A stretch of 64,000 nt of DNA. Origin: Exophiala sp. HKRS030. Its lineage: Eukaryota > Ascomycota > Eurotiomycetes > Chaetothyriales > Herpotrichiellaceae. Below the pieces are notes generated by a model. The model ran no database searches, was not told the origin of the DNA, and saw only the letters and a program-made list of their open reading frames with translations. The DNA lies in assembly GCA_023897205.1 (NCBI GenBank), contig JAHWDD010000002.1, forward strand, positions 496,001 to 560,000, written 5' to 3'. Position numbers and translations under genes: made by a program. Positions 42,752 through 53,493 of this stretch are shown one piece after another (position 1 is the first letter of the stretch; every line of letters starts with the position of its first letter).

Positions 42752-43933
42752 CTACTCTGCCTCCATTGTATGTGATGCTTCATTGATCGTAACCTTGAAC
42801 ATCTTCGTGGCCATGCCGTAACTTTGTCCCACAGCCTCGCTCGCATACACTCTCATTCCCTTCTCATACTCGGCCGTCAACCCTTCTCTGTACCCGCCAG
42901 CTTCATGCAATAATCGTCCTAGTAGAGCTGAATCTCTGACGGCAGTGTTCGCACCGAGGCCACCAGCAGGGGTCATTGAATGCGCTGCATCTCCAATCAC
43001 CGTGAGGCGAGGCTCGTTGGGCCATTCTGGCACTCCGCTGGGAGTCGAGCAAGTGATCTTCCAGAACGCCGCTTCGGGTTCATTCATTTGATCGATCAGA
43101 GGTTTGAACCGAGGATGCCAGTCCTTCGTGAGGGACTTGGCAATATCAGCCGCGACTTTGCCGACGATTGTGTAGTCGTCGTTCGGGGCCTTGATCACGC
43201 CAGGCATGGCCGACAGCGTCCAACCGAATTCGACATTGGCATCGTCCATATCATTGGGTCTCACATTCGTTATGAGTCCCACTCGTCCGGTAGGCTTCGA
43301 GTCGTCTTGAAGTCGAAAAACACCCTCCCCCAGACCTTTGAACGCTGTCGTGGGTGCTTGCCCATGGATGCCTCTTGCACCGGTGTCGTAGACCTTGAGT
43401 CGACCGCCAGACACTTGCTTGGCTATGCTCGACTTGATGCCGTCACCGCCGATCAGGAGTGACCCTTCCTCTGATTTCGAACCGTCGGCGAATATGGCCC
43501 GAACGCCGTCCTCCGTCAGTTCATAACCTTTGACGTGTTTGTTGAATTGCACAAATTCCTCACACCCTTCCATGAACAGTTTCCTCATTTCACCTCTAGC
43601 TATGCCGACAATCTTTCCGTCTCTCGATCCGAGGCTCTCCCCCATTTTGCTCTCTTCGAAAACGGCACCGGTGATGGCGTCAAAGCCTGTAAACCCACTG
43701 CCACCTGTCTTGCCACAGCGGTCATAGAAGCGTTGAAAGGCCGCCGGGTCAAGAACCGACTCAATCGCATCTAGCCCTTCAGACGAGAGTCGGAGACGAT
43801 ATCCTTGTCCCCGGAAAGAGAGAGACGCGTCGCGCTCAAAGACACGAAATGGAATCTTCGACAACAAAAGAGAACGCGCGAGCAGGAGCGACGCCAGCCC
43901 GGCGCCCGAGATAAGCACAGGTTTTTGTGCCAT
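42752..43933 (-). CDS. FAD-dependent monooxygenase (PHBH/salicylate hydroxylase class)
   Basis: Single exon, 393 residues. An N-terminal Rossmann motif binds FAD (ISGAGLASLLLARSL, about 8-22; the third Gly of GxGxxG is Ser, a common variant in this fungal group). The dinucleotide-binding DG motif appears as IGGDGIKSSI. The second FAD motif, VIGDAAHSMTPAGGLGANTA, carries the GD that contacts the ribityl chain and the Pro-Ala-Gly-Gly-Leu-Gly loop near the flavin. Class A flavoprotein monooxygenases hydroxylate aromatic or polyketide substrates with NAD(P)H; the substrate here cannot be told. No membrane anchor is evident. It stands upstream of, and in the same direction as, the dienoyl-CoA reductase gene, and is divergent from the Nudix gene. 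Confidence 0.9.
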   Translation of the reverse strand: MAQKPVLISGAGLASLLLARSLLLSKIPFRVFERDASLSFRGQGYRLRLSSEGLDAIESVLDPAAFQRFYDRCGKTGGSGFTGFDAITGAVFEESKMGESLGSRDGKIVGIARGEMRKLFMEGCEEFVQFNKHVKGYELTEDGVRAIFADGSKSEEGSLLIGGDGIKSSIAKQVSGGRLKVYDTGARGIHGQAPTTAFKGLGEGVFRLQDDSKPTGRVGLITNVRPNDMDDANVEFGWTLSAMPGVIKAPNDDYTIVGKVAADIAKSLTKDWHPRFKPLIDQMNEPEAAFWKITCSTPSGVPEWPNEPRLTVIGDAAHSMTPAGGLGANTAVRDSALLGRLLHEAGGYREGLTAEYEKGMRVYASEAVGQSYGMATKMFKVTINEASHTMEAE

Positions 43934-44381
43934 GATGAATGTTCTGACTAGGTTTCAAAAGCTATCGTCGCATTGTGAAGCAACAGTCACTGCGGCTTAA
44001 GTATCGTTTCAAAGCTTAAAGAGAGGCCACCTACCTCGAGGTCATCATGGACGAAAAGGGTACTAAGCATGTAAATTTCTAAGCAGTCGGAAAGACCGTG
44101 TAATGTAGGAACGCCATCTCACTCGTCAATGGCGTCAAGACGAAGAGAATCTCCAGTCGGAGTCGGTCTTTTTGATCCCGACGCTTATATAACACTGTTT
44201 CCTAGACGGGGTCAATCGAATGACTCAGCGAATTCCAGGCCTCGTTCTGTTGTAGCCTGATCGCCTCGTTCCGCAGCCTCAATTCCTACGAGTATTGATT
44301 TCTTATGTCGATCATCACAGAAGGTGTGTGACCCAGCCCTTGGGACAATGGTAGCTTGGTAATCTCAGAGCCTCAAGCCCG
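43934..44381. promoter_or_regulatory. Divergent promoter region, FAD monooxygenase / Nudix
   Basis: About 450 bases between divergent starts. A TATA-like TTATATAA at 44185-44192 reads toward the Nudix gene, 190 bases before its ATG. Confidence 0.45.
44185..44192 (+). promoter_or_regulatory. TATA-like box upstream of the Nudix gene
   Basis: TTATATAA, palindromic, about 190 bases from the ATG at 44382. Plausible position only. Confidence 0.35.
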
Positions 44382-45002
44382 ATGGCCCCGACATTCGACT
44401 TCACGTCGGACCCGACGCTTTCATCTTTCGCCGTCAACCTAGAGACGTTCGTTGCCAACGACCCAGGCAGAAAGACTTCCTCGGGTGCCACGATCAGATT
44501 TCAATATGTCGCTGTGGGAGCCATAGTCTTCGATTCCTCCTCCGACCCAGAACGTGTCTTGTTGGTTCAGCGTGCCGCGACTGACAGTGCACCAAACAGA
44601 TGGGAGGTCCCAGGGGGTGCCACCGACTTCGAGGATCCGTCCATTCTACACAGCGTAGCTCGAGAGCTGTGGGAGGAATCTGGACTGACAGGAGAGACAA
44701 TCGGCCCTCGAGTTGGCGATGGAGACGTCTTCCTCACACGATCCGGCAAGTTGGTCTGTAAATTTCACTTCCTCGTGGAAGCGAAAAGGAACTCGAATGG
44801 TGCTTTGAACGTCGTGCTGGACCCAAAGGAGCATCAAAATTACCTGTGGGCTACCGAAGAAGAGGTCAAAGCTAGGCGTGTGGGTGACGTCGATCTCAAG
44901 TTCACGACCAAAGAGCAAGAAGTCGCAATCATTAAAGGATTCGAAGCAAGGAGGCGCATGAAGGGGGTAAAGTCAAATTATCGTTACAATGCCACTTCGT
45001 GA
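44382..45002 (+). CDS. Nudix hydrolase
   Basis: Single exon, 206 residues. The Nudix box is recognisable as GGATDFEDPSILHSVARELW followed by EESGL, in the context RWEVPGG. The catalytic REL-x-EES-G half is intact. Between the first Glu and REL there are nine residues rather than the canonical seven, a spacing I associate with fungal members of the family, so metal ligands should still be the Glu residues of ARELWEES. The domain is preceded by an N-terminal segment of about 40 residues and the strand QYVAVGAIVFD. Nudix enzymes hydrolyse nucleoside diphosphates linked to another group; the substrate here cannot be told from sequence. No targeting signal is seen. Confidence 0.9.
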   Translation: MAPTFDFTSDPTLSSFAVNLETFVANDPGRKTSSGATIRFQYVAVGAIVFDSSSDPERVLLVQRAATDSAPNRWEVPGGATDFEDPSILHSVARELWEESGLTGETIGPRVGDGDVFLTRSGKLVCKFHFLVEAKRNSNGALNVVLDPKEHQNYLWATEEEVKARRVGDVDLKFTTKEQEVAIIKGFEARRRMKGVKSNYRYNATS

Positions 45003-45240
45003 GGTCCTGAAACTTCCTGCCTCAGGCCCCAAGATTTCACTCAGACACGTTGTGACATTAATGACACCACTTACCGTCGCAAGGCATTGGCAATGTCCTA
45101 ATGACCCATGCTTTATGGGGGAGCGATCACTAGGAGTGGTTCATTCTGGCGCGTCTCCGAAGCATAACGACATTCCCGCACTGATCGCAGCTTGACTGAG
45201 TACGAAGCTGGCACTGAGCTGCCAGGTTGTTGACAAGAAG

Positions 45241-46455
45241 ATGCTCAATATCTCTTGGATCGTGGCGCTGCTCAGACCTATTGTCATCATCATCACAGCG
45301 AGTGCCGGCCTATACTCGATATTCCTCGGTCTCCTCATGATTCCCACCTTACAAGACCATGTCATCTACCTACACCGAGTTACCTTGACATGGTTTCAAG
45401 ACGTCAATGTGCCTGAACAATGGGGCTTCCTCCGCAACCAAGTCACACCTTTCCACCTCATCACGCCAGACGGAGAAATCTTGCATGCATGGCATATCCT
45501 GCCGCTCGAGACATACAGGCAGAACGAGAAGGCTTTGAGGAGCGAAAAAGTAGGCCTGTGCCATGAAATCAAAGAACGATTGGCATTTAAGCTACTGAGA
45601 GACGATCTGACATCACAACTGGTGTTATATCTACATGGAGCAGCAGGGACTCTTGGATCTGGCTGGCGACCCCAAAGTTACCGTGCCATCTCGGCTTCTG
45701 CGCAGAACGTCCACATCATTGCCATAGACTACCGAGGGTTTGGGACAAGCACCGGATGGCCGTCTGAAGCTGGCCTCCTCACTGACGCGCTGACGCTTGC
45801 CAACTTCGCCCTAGAAACGGCCGGTATCCGGCCAGACCGCATAGTCATTTTTGGACAATCTCTCAGAACAGGTGTGAGTATAGCGCTTACACATCATCTT
45901 GCTCTACAGTCTCCGCCGATTCTTTTTGCTGGGATGATACTCGTGGCGCCATTTGCGGATGTTGAGCTTCTCACAAGGACATACAGTGTGGCCGGAACAA
46001 TACCGCTTCTTGGCCCCGTTGCTAGAATTCCTTACGCACTGCCTTTCTTCAACAAGTTCATTGTGAGTAAGTGGCCGTCCAAAGACACGCTCTCGGCCTT
46101 CATTCGACACTGCGACTCCTCAAAACTTGGAAATCGACATAGGAAGTACGATATTACGCTTATACATGCACAGGATGACTATGACATCCCTTGGATACAT
46201 TCAGAGATCGTGTTCTGGCATGCCGTAAATGCTATGAGATTTCCGGACTCGAACGTCAGCTTTGACGAATTGGAAGATATAAAAGCTAGAGAGAGGATAG
46301 AGCTCGGCGCTGGAGGATGGGAAGTTGACTGGCGTGGCAAAGGAGGCATCATCAGGGAGCAAGTCGTGAAGCATGGACTGCACGATAGAATTATGAGTTA
46401 CCCCATCGTCAGTTTGGCCGTCGCACGGGCATTCTACGGTCGAGACGAACAATAG
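45241..46455 (+). CDS. Alpha/beta hydrolase, ABHD12/BEM46-like, with altered nucleophile elbow
   Basis: Single exon, 404 residues. One N-terminal membrane helix (IVIIITASAGLYSIFLGLLM) is followed by an alpha/beta-hydrolase domain: oxyanion region LYLHGAAGTLGSG, HIIAIDYRGFGTSTGWPSE, then the nucleophile elbow. The elbow reads GQSLRTG, where relatives have GQSLGTG; the Gly after Ser-Leu is Arg (codon AGA, one base from GGA). The acid residue is in HAQDDYDIPW and the catalytic His in KHGLHDRIMSYP. Ser, Asp and His are therefore all present, but a bulky Arg in the tight turn is unexpected and might impair the fold or activity. ABHD12-type enzymes are membrane-bound (lyso)lipid hydrolases; a similar role is inferred. 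Its 3' end lies 40 bases from that of the convergent M20 gene. Confidence 0.88.
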   Translation: MLNISWIVALLRPIVIIITASAGLYSIFLGLLMIPTLQDHVIYLHRVTLTWFQDVNVPEQWGFLRNQVTPFHLITPDGEILHAWHILPLETYRQNEKALRSEKVGLCHEIKERLAFKLLRDDLTSQLVLYLHGAAGTLGSGWRPQSYRAISASAQNVHIIAIDYRGFGTSTGWPSEAGLLTDALTLANFALETAGIRPDRIVIFGQSLRTGVSIALTHHLALQSPPILFAGMILVAPFADVELLTRTYSVAGTIPLLGPVARIPYALPFFNKFIVSKWPSKDTLSAFIRHCDSSKLGNRHRKYDITLIHAQDDYDIPWIHSEIVFWHAVNAMRFPDSNVSFDELEDIKARERIELGAGGWEVDWRGKGGIIREQVVKHGLHDRIMSYPIVSLAVARAFYGRDEQ

Positions 46456-46495
46456 ATGAGCACTGAAGATATTTATATACCATTCTACGGCGTTA

Positions 46496-47837
46496 CTAGC
46501 TAGACGGTTGTCCCAAAAATGTCAGAGCTGCAGCAACCATCGCATCGCCACCAGTTTGGAGCGTCGGTTCTATCACAGGAGCAAATTCCGCACTATGATT
46601 GATCGGAATTTTATCCAACTTCCCTTGCGCCTCCATCCTGTCCCATAACTCTGCATCAGTGCCGCCGAACAACCAGAAACAGTACGGTTTGCCAATAGAA
46701 CTGGCAAGGATACTGAAATCCTCACTCGCCAAGCTGCTTTTCGGAGCCACCATAAAGACTGGTCCAAAGAACTCTCTCAGAGTTGCTTGCAGCCTCGTCT
46801 CGACATCTGCGGCGTTGGAGGTAGTTGGAAGACTCATGTGATGGTCGATCTGAGGAGGCTTTTCGCAAAAGCTGGCTTCGCATTCTGCTTTGATGACGCT
46901 GTTGATGTGCTTGAGGACAGTCAGTCTGACCTCCTCGTTGAGCGTTCGAATGTTGATGGTAAAAAATGCATGGTCACAAATCACGTTTTCAGCTTCACCA
47001 GCATGGATCGATCCAACTGTTATAATGGCGACCTCGTCCGGAGGAATCACGCGGCTCGATATTGTCTGAAGACGGACCACAATATGACTCGCGATCACAA
47101 CGGGATCGATACAATGATGGGGCATACTGGCATGCCCACCTCGACCAAAGATTGTGACCTTGAGGCTGTCTGACGAGCTCATGATGGCGCCAGTCTTGGA
47201 AGTGACAATTCCAGCTCGAATTGGCGCGACATGTTGTCCCAGAACAATGTCTGGAAGAGGACAGTTATGACGAGACGCATCATACAACCCGTCGTTCACC
47301 ATTCCGAGCGCACCATCACCAGCTTCTTCGGCCGGCTGAAAGAGAAAAACAATCGTTCCAGCCCATGCTCTTCGTGCGTTGATGAGAGCTTCCGCAGCAA
47401 TCAGGAGGCATACGACATGAACGTCGTGTCCGCATGCTAGAACCAGTATTAATCCTGCGTATCCTCCTTGCCAGAACCCATGGTCCGGAGTGCTTACCAT
47501 GCGCGACTGGTCTCTCCAGACCGTCTTTGCCCAGATGCTTTCGATGGCTTGCATATTCGAGGTTGGTTCGTTCGGCCACTGGCAGGGCATCCATATCAGC
47601 CCGCAGCAAAGCAGTTGGCCCTGGTCCATTATGCAGAATTGCGATCAACCCATTGCCTCCGATCCCGGTCCGAATGTCAAGCTCACCACTCAATCCTGTG
47701 AGATGTTGAACGATCAACGATGCTGTTTCGACTTCATGGTGGGAGAGCTCGGGGTTCGCATGTAACTTCTTGTACAAATTCTCATATCTCACGAGGTCTG
47801 GCCTGAACTGTTCTATCAGAGCAGGTATTTGAGACAT
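46496..47837 (-). CDS. M20-family metallo-amidohydrolase (M20D, hippurate/IAA-amino-acid hydrolase-like)
   Basis: Exons 47498-47837 and 46496-47436 (61-nt intron) encode 426 residues. The splice sits inside the metal-binding motif and creates VAHACGHDVHV, the canonical HACGHDxH of M20D enzymes. Other motifs: LRADMDALPV, FLFQPAEEAGDGA (catalytic Glu pair), LGQHVAP, the dimerisation-domain stretch GRGGHASMPH, and a late metal-ligand block (APVIEPTLQTGGDAM). Such enzymes cleave N-acyl or N-amino-acyl amides (hippurate, auxin conjugates, N-acetyl amino acids); the substrate is open. No signal peptide is visible, so it is presumably cytosolic. It is divergent from the CYP505-type gene across about 880 bp. 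Confidence 0.92.
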
Positions 47838-48714
47838 TTCGCCTTGGTCGACTTATTTTCTAAAGTTCTGTGAAGTACTCGGAGGTCCATAAGAGCTGAG
47901 AGACGCCAATCTACAAATGGGACATCGTTTTGGCACATGTGTTTTGTTCTCTCACCCCCCATGACTCGAGGGAGAAGGCCTAGATGGCCAAGCGACTTGT
48001 ATGAAACTTTCCACCAGCCATCGGAACTATTGGTGCACTGGCCCGCTCCTCGTATTCCCAGGAATAGATTCGGATACTAGTGTCAGGTCACCACAGATCC
48101 CGGCACTGCCGGGGTTGAAATCTGCATCTGTGCTCGACTGCTTCCGAGGTTGCTAGTAACTGTCTACAGTGAACTTATTGAAGGGTAAAAAGTCACGGTC
48201 ATCCATACACCAGTGTGTGGGATTTCTTCTTGTCGCTGTTTCCCCACTATCAACCACGTCAAGTATTCTTACCAAACAACCACGGACTCTGGTCAAAGGA
48301 CACAGAGAGAGTTGCGACAGAAGAAACTCTTGACAGCATGTGTCACAGCTAGCTTGCACCCCCCCGAACATGGTTTAGCCAAGAAGTCAACAAGCGAGCG
48401 CCTCCTCCATCTGCAGGTGTCTAGAAGGAAGCTGAACTAACGATGCGCTTTGATCTTCCTCCACACGTGGATACATTCTCCAGCTCTGCTGAGGAATGCG
48501 TCAACCATTATTGAGCCAATAAATCGTTTTGGATTTCCATACCCTCGCTTGTTCCTGCACTCTTGGGACCGACTAGCGTCGGCTTCGCCCAGATCATGGA
48601 GGTGAGATATAATAAAGGCCTACGACCGTTGGCCTCTGGCCGGGCTTGTCGTTCTACAGAGAGAAACGTACAGTAGTGCTTTACTCGCTCTGGAGTTGTG
48701 ACCAGGTACCGATC
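47838..48714. promoter_or_regulatory. Divergent promoter region, M20 amidohydrolase / CYP505
   Basis: About 880 bases between divergent starts. A TATA-like element lies at 48608 on the CYP505 side. The rest shows no gene and no clear repeat. Confidence 0.45.
48608..48616 (+). promoter_or_regulatory. TATA-like box of the CYP505-type gene
   Basis: TATAATAAA, about 100 bases upstream of the ATG at 48715, the spacing expected for a TATA-driven inducible fungal gene. Confidence 0.45.
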
Positions 48715-51700
48715 ATGACGGATACCATTCCTTCGCCGCGGTCATGGCCACTCATTGGCAATGCCCTCGAGATCAATGCAGAGTTCCCAATGACGAGCTT
48801 GTCCAATCTGGCTAAACGATATGGTGAGCAACGGGGAGGCGGCTCAGGACTTTATGAGCCGACGTAGCTGACATGAGATTATCAGGTGAGATCTTCAAGT
48901 TGACCGTGGGTGGGCGCGAGAGGGTCTTTATCTGCACAAGAGACCTATGCAATGAAGTTATGGACGAGAAGAGGTTCGAAAAGGCCGTGACAGGAGCCCT
49001 TCATTACATCCGGGAAGCCGTTCACGATGGTCTCTTTACCGCGCTGCCAGGAGAACACAATTGGGGGGTGGCTCATCGAGCACTGATGCCCGCCTTTGGC
49101 CCTCTCCCCATCCATGGCATGTTTGATGGTGAGTTCATCTTTCTGCCGTGATCCAGACATTGCTACAGCAATGTACGGCTCCAGAGGCTGACCCTCCCTC
49201 CACAGAGATGTATGATATTGCCTCACAGCTGGTCCTTAAATGGGAACGATTTGGTCCCCATCATGACATCAAGGTCACTGATGACTTCACCCGTTTGACG
49301 TTGGATTCGATTGCACTGTGAGTGGCTTGCGTCCTGGTGATTCTTTGGACTGACCTGAAAAAGATGCGCCATGGGGACCCGTTTCAATTCTTTCTATACC
49401 GAAGAAATGCACCCCTTCGTCAACGCAATGGTTGCTGTCTTGATCGGGGCAGGCGGCCGTGCACGCAGGCCACCATTGCCGAGCTACTTCTTCCGCGCAG
49501 AGGACCAGAAATTCAACGAGAACGTAGAATTGATGCTCAAGGTGGCCACTGATCTGGTGAAACAGCGTCGCGAGAACCCTGTCGACAAGAAGGATCTTCT
49601 TAATGCCATGCTCTACAACAAAGACCCCAAGACAGGAGAGAATCTCACGGAGGAATGTATCGCATATAACATGATCACATTCCTCATTGCTGGTAAGGCG
49701 TTCGTTGTAACTGCACCTGAACTCGAGGCTTAATTGTTCTCCTTAGGACATGAGACCACTTCCGGTCTTCTTTCGTTTGTGTTCTACGAACTCCTCAAGA
49801 ATCCCGAAGCCTATCGCAAGGCACAGGAGGAGGTCGACCGAGTGGTCGGTGACGAGACAGTAACATATCAACATCTCTCCAAGTTGGAATACCTCAACGC
49901 CATCCTGAGAGAGACCCTGCGTCTGTATCCCCCGGCGCCTGCTTTCACCGTCCGCCCCAAGAAAGACGAAATCATCGGTGGCAAGTATCACGTAACAAAA
50001 GAGACTCCACTCTTTTGCTTCTTGATGGCCATCCACAAAGACCCTGCAGTGTATGGTGAAGACGCTGAAGTGTTCCGACCGGAAAGAATGATGGACGAAC
50101 CATTTGGTCAGCTACCACCCAATGCGTGGAAGGTGTGTATCTGTCCCCCCTTTTGAGATGGTGAGTATCGCTGACCCCAGCTATCACAGCCATTTGGGAA
50201 CGGCGCCCGTGCTTGCATTGGTCGACCTTTTGCATGGCAAGAGGCTCTCCTGGCTCTGGCAATGCTGCTTTCAAACTTCGAGTTCACCATGTCTGATCCA
50301 TCTTATCAAATTTCGATTCAGTCTACATTGACGATCAAGCCACACGACTTTTATATGCGCGCCAAACCCAGACATCCAGACATTGAATCCCGGCTTCGTG
50401 GGCAACGAGGTCCCACACCGCAAAAGGCTGAGACGTCTTCGGCGAAACCGAAGGCAGACTCTGCGTCAAGCCAAGCTGTTCTATCCATCTTTTACGGCTC
50501 AAACACAGGGACTTGTGAAGCCATGGCTAGCTCTCTGGCTTCTTCGGCCGCCTCGCACGGTTTCGAGGCCAAGGTCGAAATACTGGACAAGGCTACCAAC
50601 GCCTTGCCGAAGGAAGGGCCGCTCGTTGTCATCACTTCCAGTTACGAGGGAGAACCTCCCGACAACGCGGCCCGTTTTGTGTCTTGGGTGAAGACTTTAC
50701 AAGGAGAAGCAGCCAAAGGGGTCAAGTACGCTGTATTTGGCATGGGCAATCGTAAGTACCCGGTGGTGAGCAATTCATTGTAACGAGACTGACGTTTATG
50801 TGCAGGCGACTGGCATCATACATATCACAAAATCCCCAGTCTTGTAGACAGCACCCTGGCTGAGAGAGGTGCGGAGCGCATGACAGCAAGAGGAGCCGCG
50901 GACGCCAACGACGCTGGGTTTTTGGAGGACTTTGACAAGTGGAAAGACGAAGAATTGTGGCCTGCGATTGCAAAGACGTTCAAGACCCAGACAGTCGAAT
51001 CCGATGAAGACCAATCTCCAGGTCTCGACATTCAAGTCACAGCCGACAGCAGGGCGAGCTTGCTTCGACAGGATCTCAAGACCGCCATGGTTCTCGAGAA
51101 TCGAGTTTTGACGGCGCCAAATTGCCCCGAGAAGCGGCACATGGAGATCCAGATGCCTTCAGGGATGTCCTACAGAGCGGGAGACTATCTGGCCGTGTTG
51201 CCCTTCAACCCGCGCAGAAACGTACGTCGCGCTCTGGCCAGATTCAATCTCACGTGGGACGCAATGATCACCATCAGCCCGGAGTCTCACACTCCTCTGC
51301 CTCAGGGGAGACCTTTGTCCGTGTTTGAAGTCTTTTCGGCTCTCGTCGAGCTTTCTCAACCGGCGACGTCGAAGCAGTTGAAGCAAGTGGCCAGGACGAT
51401 CCCCGAAGCAGAATCGAGGCAGAGCCTGGAGAAACTTGCGACCGACGACTTCATGCAGGAGGTTTTGGGCAAGAATAAATCTCTGCTCGACATCTTGGAG
51501 AGATATCCGGGTGCACAATTCTCACTGGGACAGTTTCTGGAAGCCTTACCTCCCATGCGGATCCGTCAGTACAGTATTTCTTCGTCACCGCTGGAGGACC
51601 CCGCAAAGTGCACCATCACTTATACTGTCGTTGACGCTCCGGCGAGAGGAGGCGGCGATCCGGACAAGGACCGTTTCCTCGGGGCGTGCAGCAACTTTCT

Positions 51701-52241
51701 CCGACATCGAGAGTCGGGTGACCGAATCAGTGTCGCCGTCCGACCCAGCCACGCCGGGTTCCATCTGCCCCTGGACGACAACACTCCTGTGTTGATGGTG
51801 TGCGCTGGGACAGGTTTGGCGCCCTTCCGGGCATTCGTCCAAGAGCGGTCTCTCCAGATCCGATCCGGTAAGAAACTGGCACCCGCACTCTTGTTCTACG
51901 GCTGCGCGTCTCCCGATCGAGACGCCCTGTACCAAGAGGAGTTCGCCGAGTGGCAAGAGCAAGGTGCGGTCGACCTCCGCCACGCCTTTTCACGAGCACC
52001 GGAGAAGAGTCTGGGTTGCCGTCACGTCCAAGACCGGATCTGGCACGATAGGGCCGACACCAAAAAGCTCTTCTTGGACAAGGCCCAGGTCTACATGTGC
52101 GGTTCGAGTGCCGTCGGTGTGGAGATCAACAAGGTCATGGTCGAGATTTATGTCGATGCCAAAGGGGTGTCGAGGGAACAGGCCGAGACATGGGCGAACG
52201 GATTGAAGGGTGTCCGATATTGGGCTGATGTGTTTACTTAA
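48715..52241 (+). CDS. Self-sufficient cytochrome P450-reductase fusion (CYP505 type, P450foxy/BM3-like)
   Basis: Seven exons (48715-48823, 48886-49128, 49206-49317, 49364-49692, 49747-50132, 50190-50751, 50806-52241) with introns of 46-77 nt encode 1,058 residues; Fusarium P450foxy has 1,066. The heme domain shows the I-helix AGHETTSG (cut by intron 4), [10 protein letters not shown] (ExxR) and the heme loop [16 protein letters not shown] with the Cys thiolate ligand, starting at the acceptor of intron 5. The FMN flavodoxin domain begins [14 protein letters not shown]. The FAD/NADPH half has [26 protein letters not shown] and the C-terminal YWADVFT. Electrons pass NADPH to FAD to FMN to heme on one chain. 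Known CYP505 enzymes hydroxylate fatty acids near the omega end; that activity is inferred. No membrane anchor is seen, fitting the soluble fusion class. Confidence 0.95.
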
Positions 52242-52779
52242 GTAGCCACCTAGGCTCTCCGTAAGTACTTGATACTCTTGTCCAAGGTGAAGGGTAAGAG
52301 TGCGGATGCGAGTGCGAGTACAAAGTATTTAATTGTGTGCACTGACATTGTAAGGTACTCGTATGAAGTACTAGAAATGACGTATGAGAAGTGATGGGTC
52401 ACGGAAGTGGATTAGCGTGGTATCATTGTAGGCTACGACCAACCTGCGTCAAAAGGCCCCGAGTTACTCTGTAGTAATCGTAGCCGGAAGATCAGGCAGG
52501 ACTCTCAACTGCACCTCTCCATAACTACGACCACGACGACTGGGATCAACTCGAACGGCGATACTGGTACGAGTGAACCCTCGTATCTTATAATTCTCGA
52601 TCACGCCGGCATCACCGCCGTATCTCACTCATCGCAATCGACTTGCCGGAGCTACAGATCATCCCTCCGTCTCTCCGCCACACCTCGAGATACACCACAC
52701 CACATTACATACCTACCGAACAACCATATACCTGAACCCCTCTTAACTTCTTCTGCCCTCTCCTTCTGTTCTTGCAAAG
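52242..52779. other. Intergenic region between CYP505 and the Atg33-like gene
   Basis: About 540 bases in tandem orientation, holding the CYP505 3' end and the next promoter. The last 100 bases are C/T- and CCA-rich. No gene is seen. Confidence 0.45.
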
Positions 52780-53493
52780 ATGCCTTGCCCGATAAGCATC
52801 ACGAAATTCGTCGGGACCATATCCCTTGGTCTTTTGACTGTTAGTAAAGCCCAAAGCACTTTATCTACCGACCTTGAGGGACAACCGGTCTCTCTTTTTT
52901 TACTTTCTGCAAAAGTTGTACGGAGTAGTCGCTGACTTCTTTAACCCTTTTCGCAGGGAACGTCATACACACTAACCACCATCACCCTCCCTTCACTCGC
53001 ACTCCTACCTTCGGCTTCCCTGGCCGCCCGAACCCTCTCGACCATCCAGACTCAATCTTCCCGACAGATCCTCACCCTGGCCTCGGTCTCTTCGCTTTCC
53101 CTCATCACGGCTTTCAGTCTGGCTTCCCCGCGCGGTCGACACCCTTACCTTTTGTGGACGGCCCTGGTGGCTTTCATCGGTGGCCAGGGTGTCGAGTACT
53201 GGTACAATGGCCTCTCCAGATTCCCAAGTCTCGGGAGTGGCTCGTCTAGATCATCGTCAAACAGAAACAAGGGAACGACGAGCACTCGAGGAGGTAGCAG
53301 CAGTCCAGAGGGCGTCGGCTCCGACAGCGGCTCCTTTATCCAAATCGAGGCCTCGACGACCGAAGACCAGGTCAATGGTGAAAAGGTCGAGATGGAAATG
53401 GCCCGGGAACGTAGGATACAAAAGGTGAGGAGTTGGATCGCCGGAGTCGGATTCGCCATGGGAGTGGTGGGCATTTGGGGTGACGGTGCGTAA
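52780..53493 (+). CDS. Small membrane protein resembling mitophagy factor Atg33
   Basis: Exons 52780-52839 and 52957-53493 (117-nt intron, donor GTTAGT) encode 198 residues; yeast Atg33 has 197. The splice gives KFVGTISLGLLT-GTSYTLTTITLPSLALLPSA, a continuous first membrane segment with the layout I recall for fungal Atg33. Further hydrophobic segments: LTLASVSSLSLITAFSLAS, YLLWTALVAFIGG and a last one ending GFAMGVVGIWGDGA. A polar, Ser-rich loop of about 70 residues separates the last two. Atg33 is an outer-mitochondrial-membrane protein needed for mitophagy in yeast; the match here is by length and topology, so the name is tentative. An alternative 3' intron starting at GTGCGT near the stop could change the last residues. 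An exact TACGGAGTA lies inside the intron at 52919. Confidence 0.6.

Noticed and set aside
41183..52241. Secondary-metabolite biosynthetic cluster
   Set aside because: No polyketide, peptide or terpene synthase, and no pathway regulator within the window; the enzymes are better treated as separate genes.
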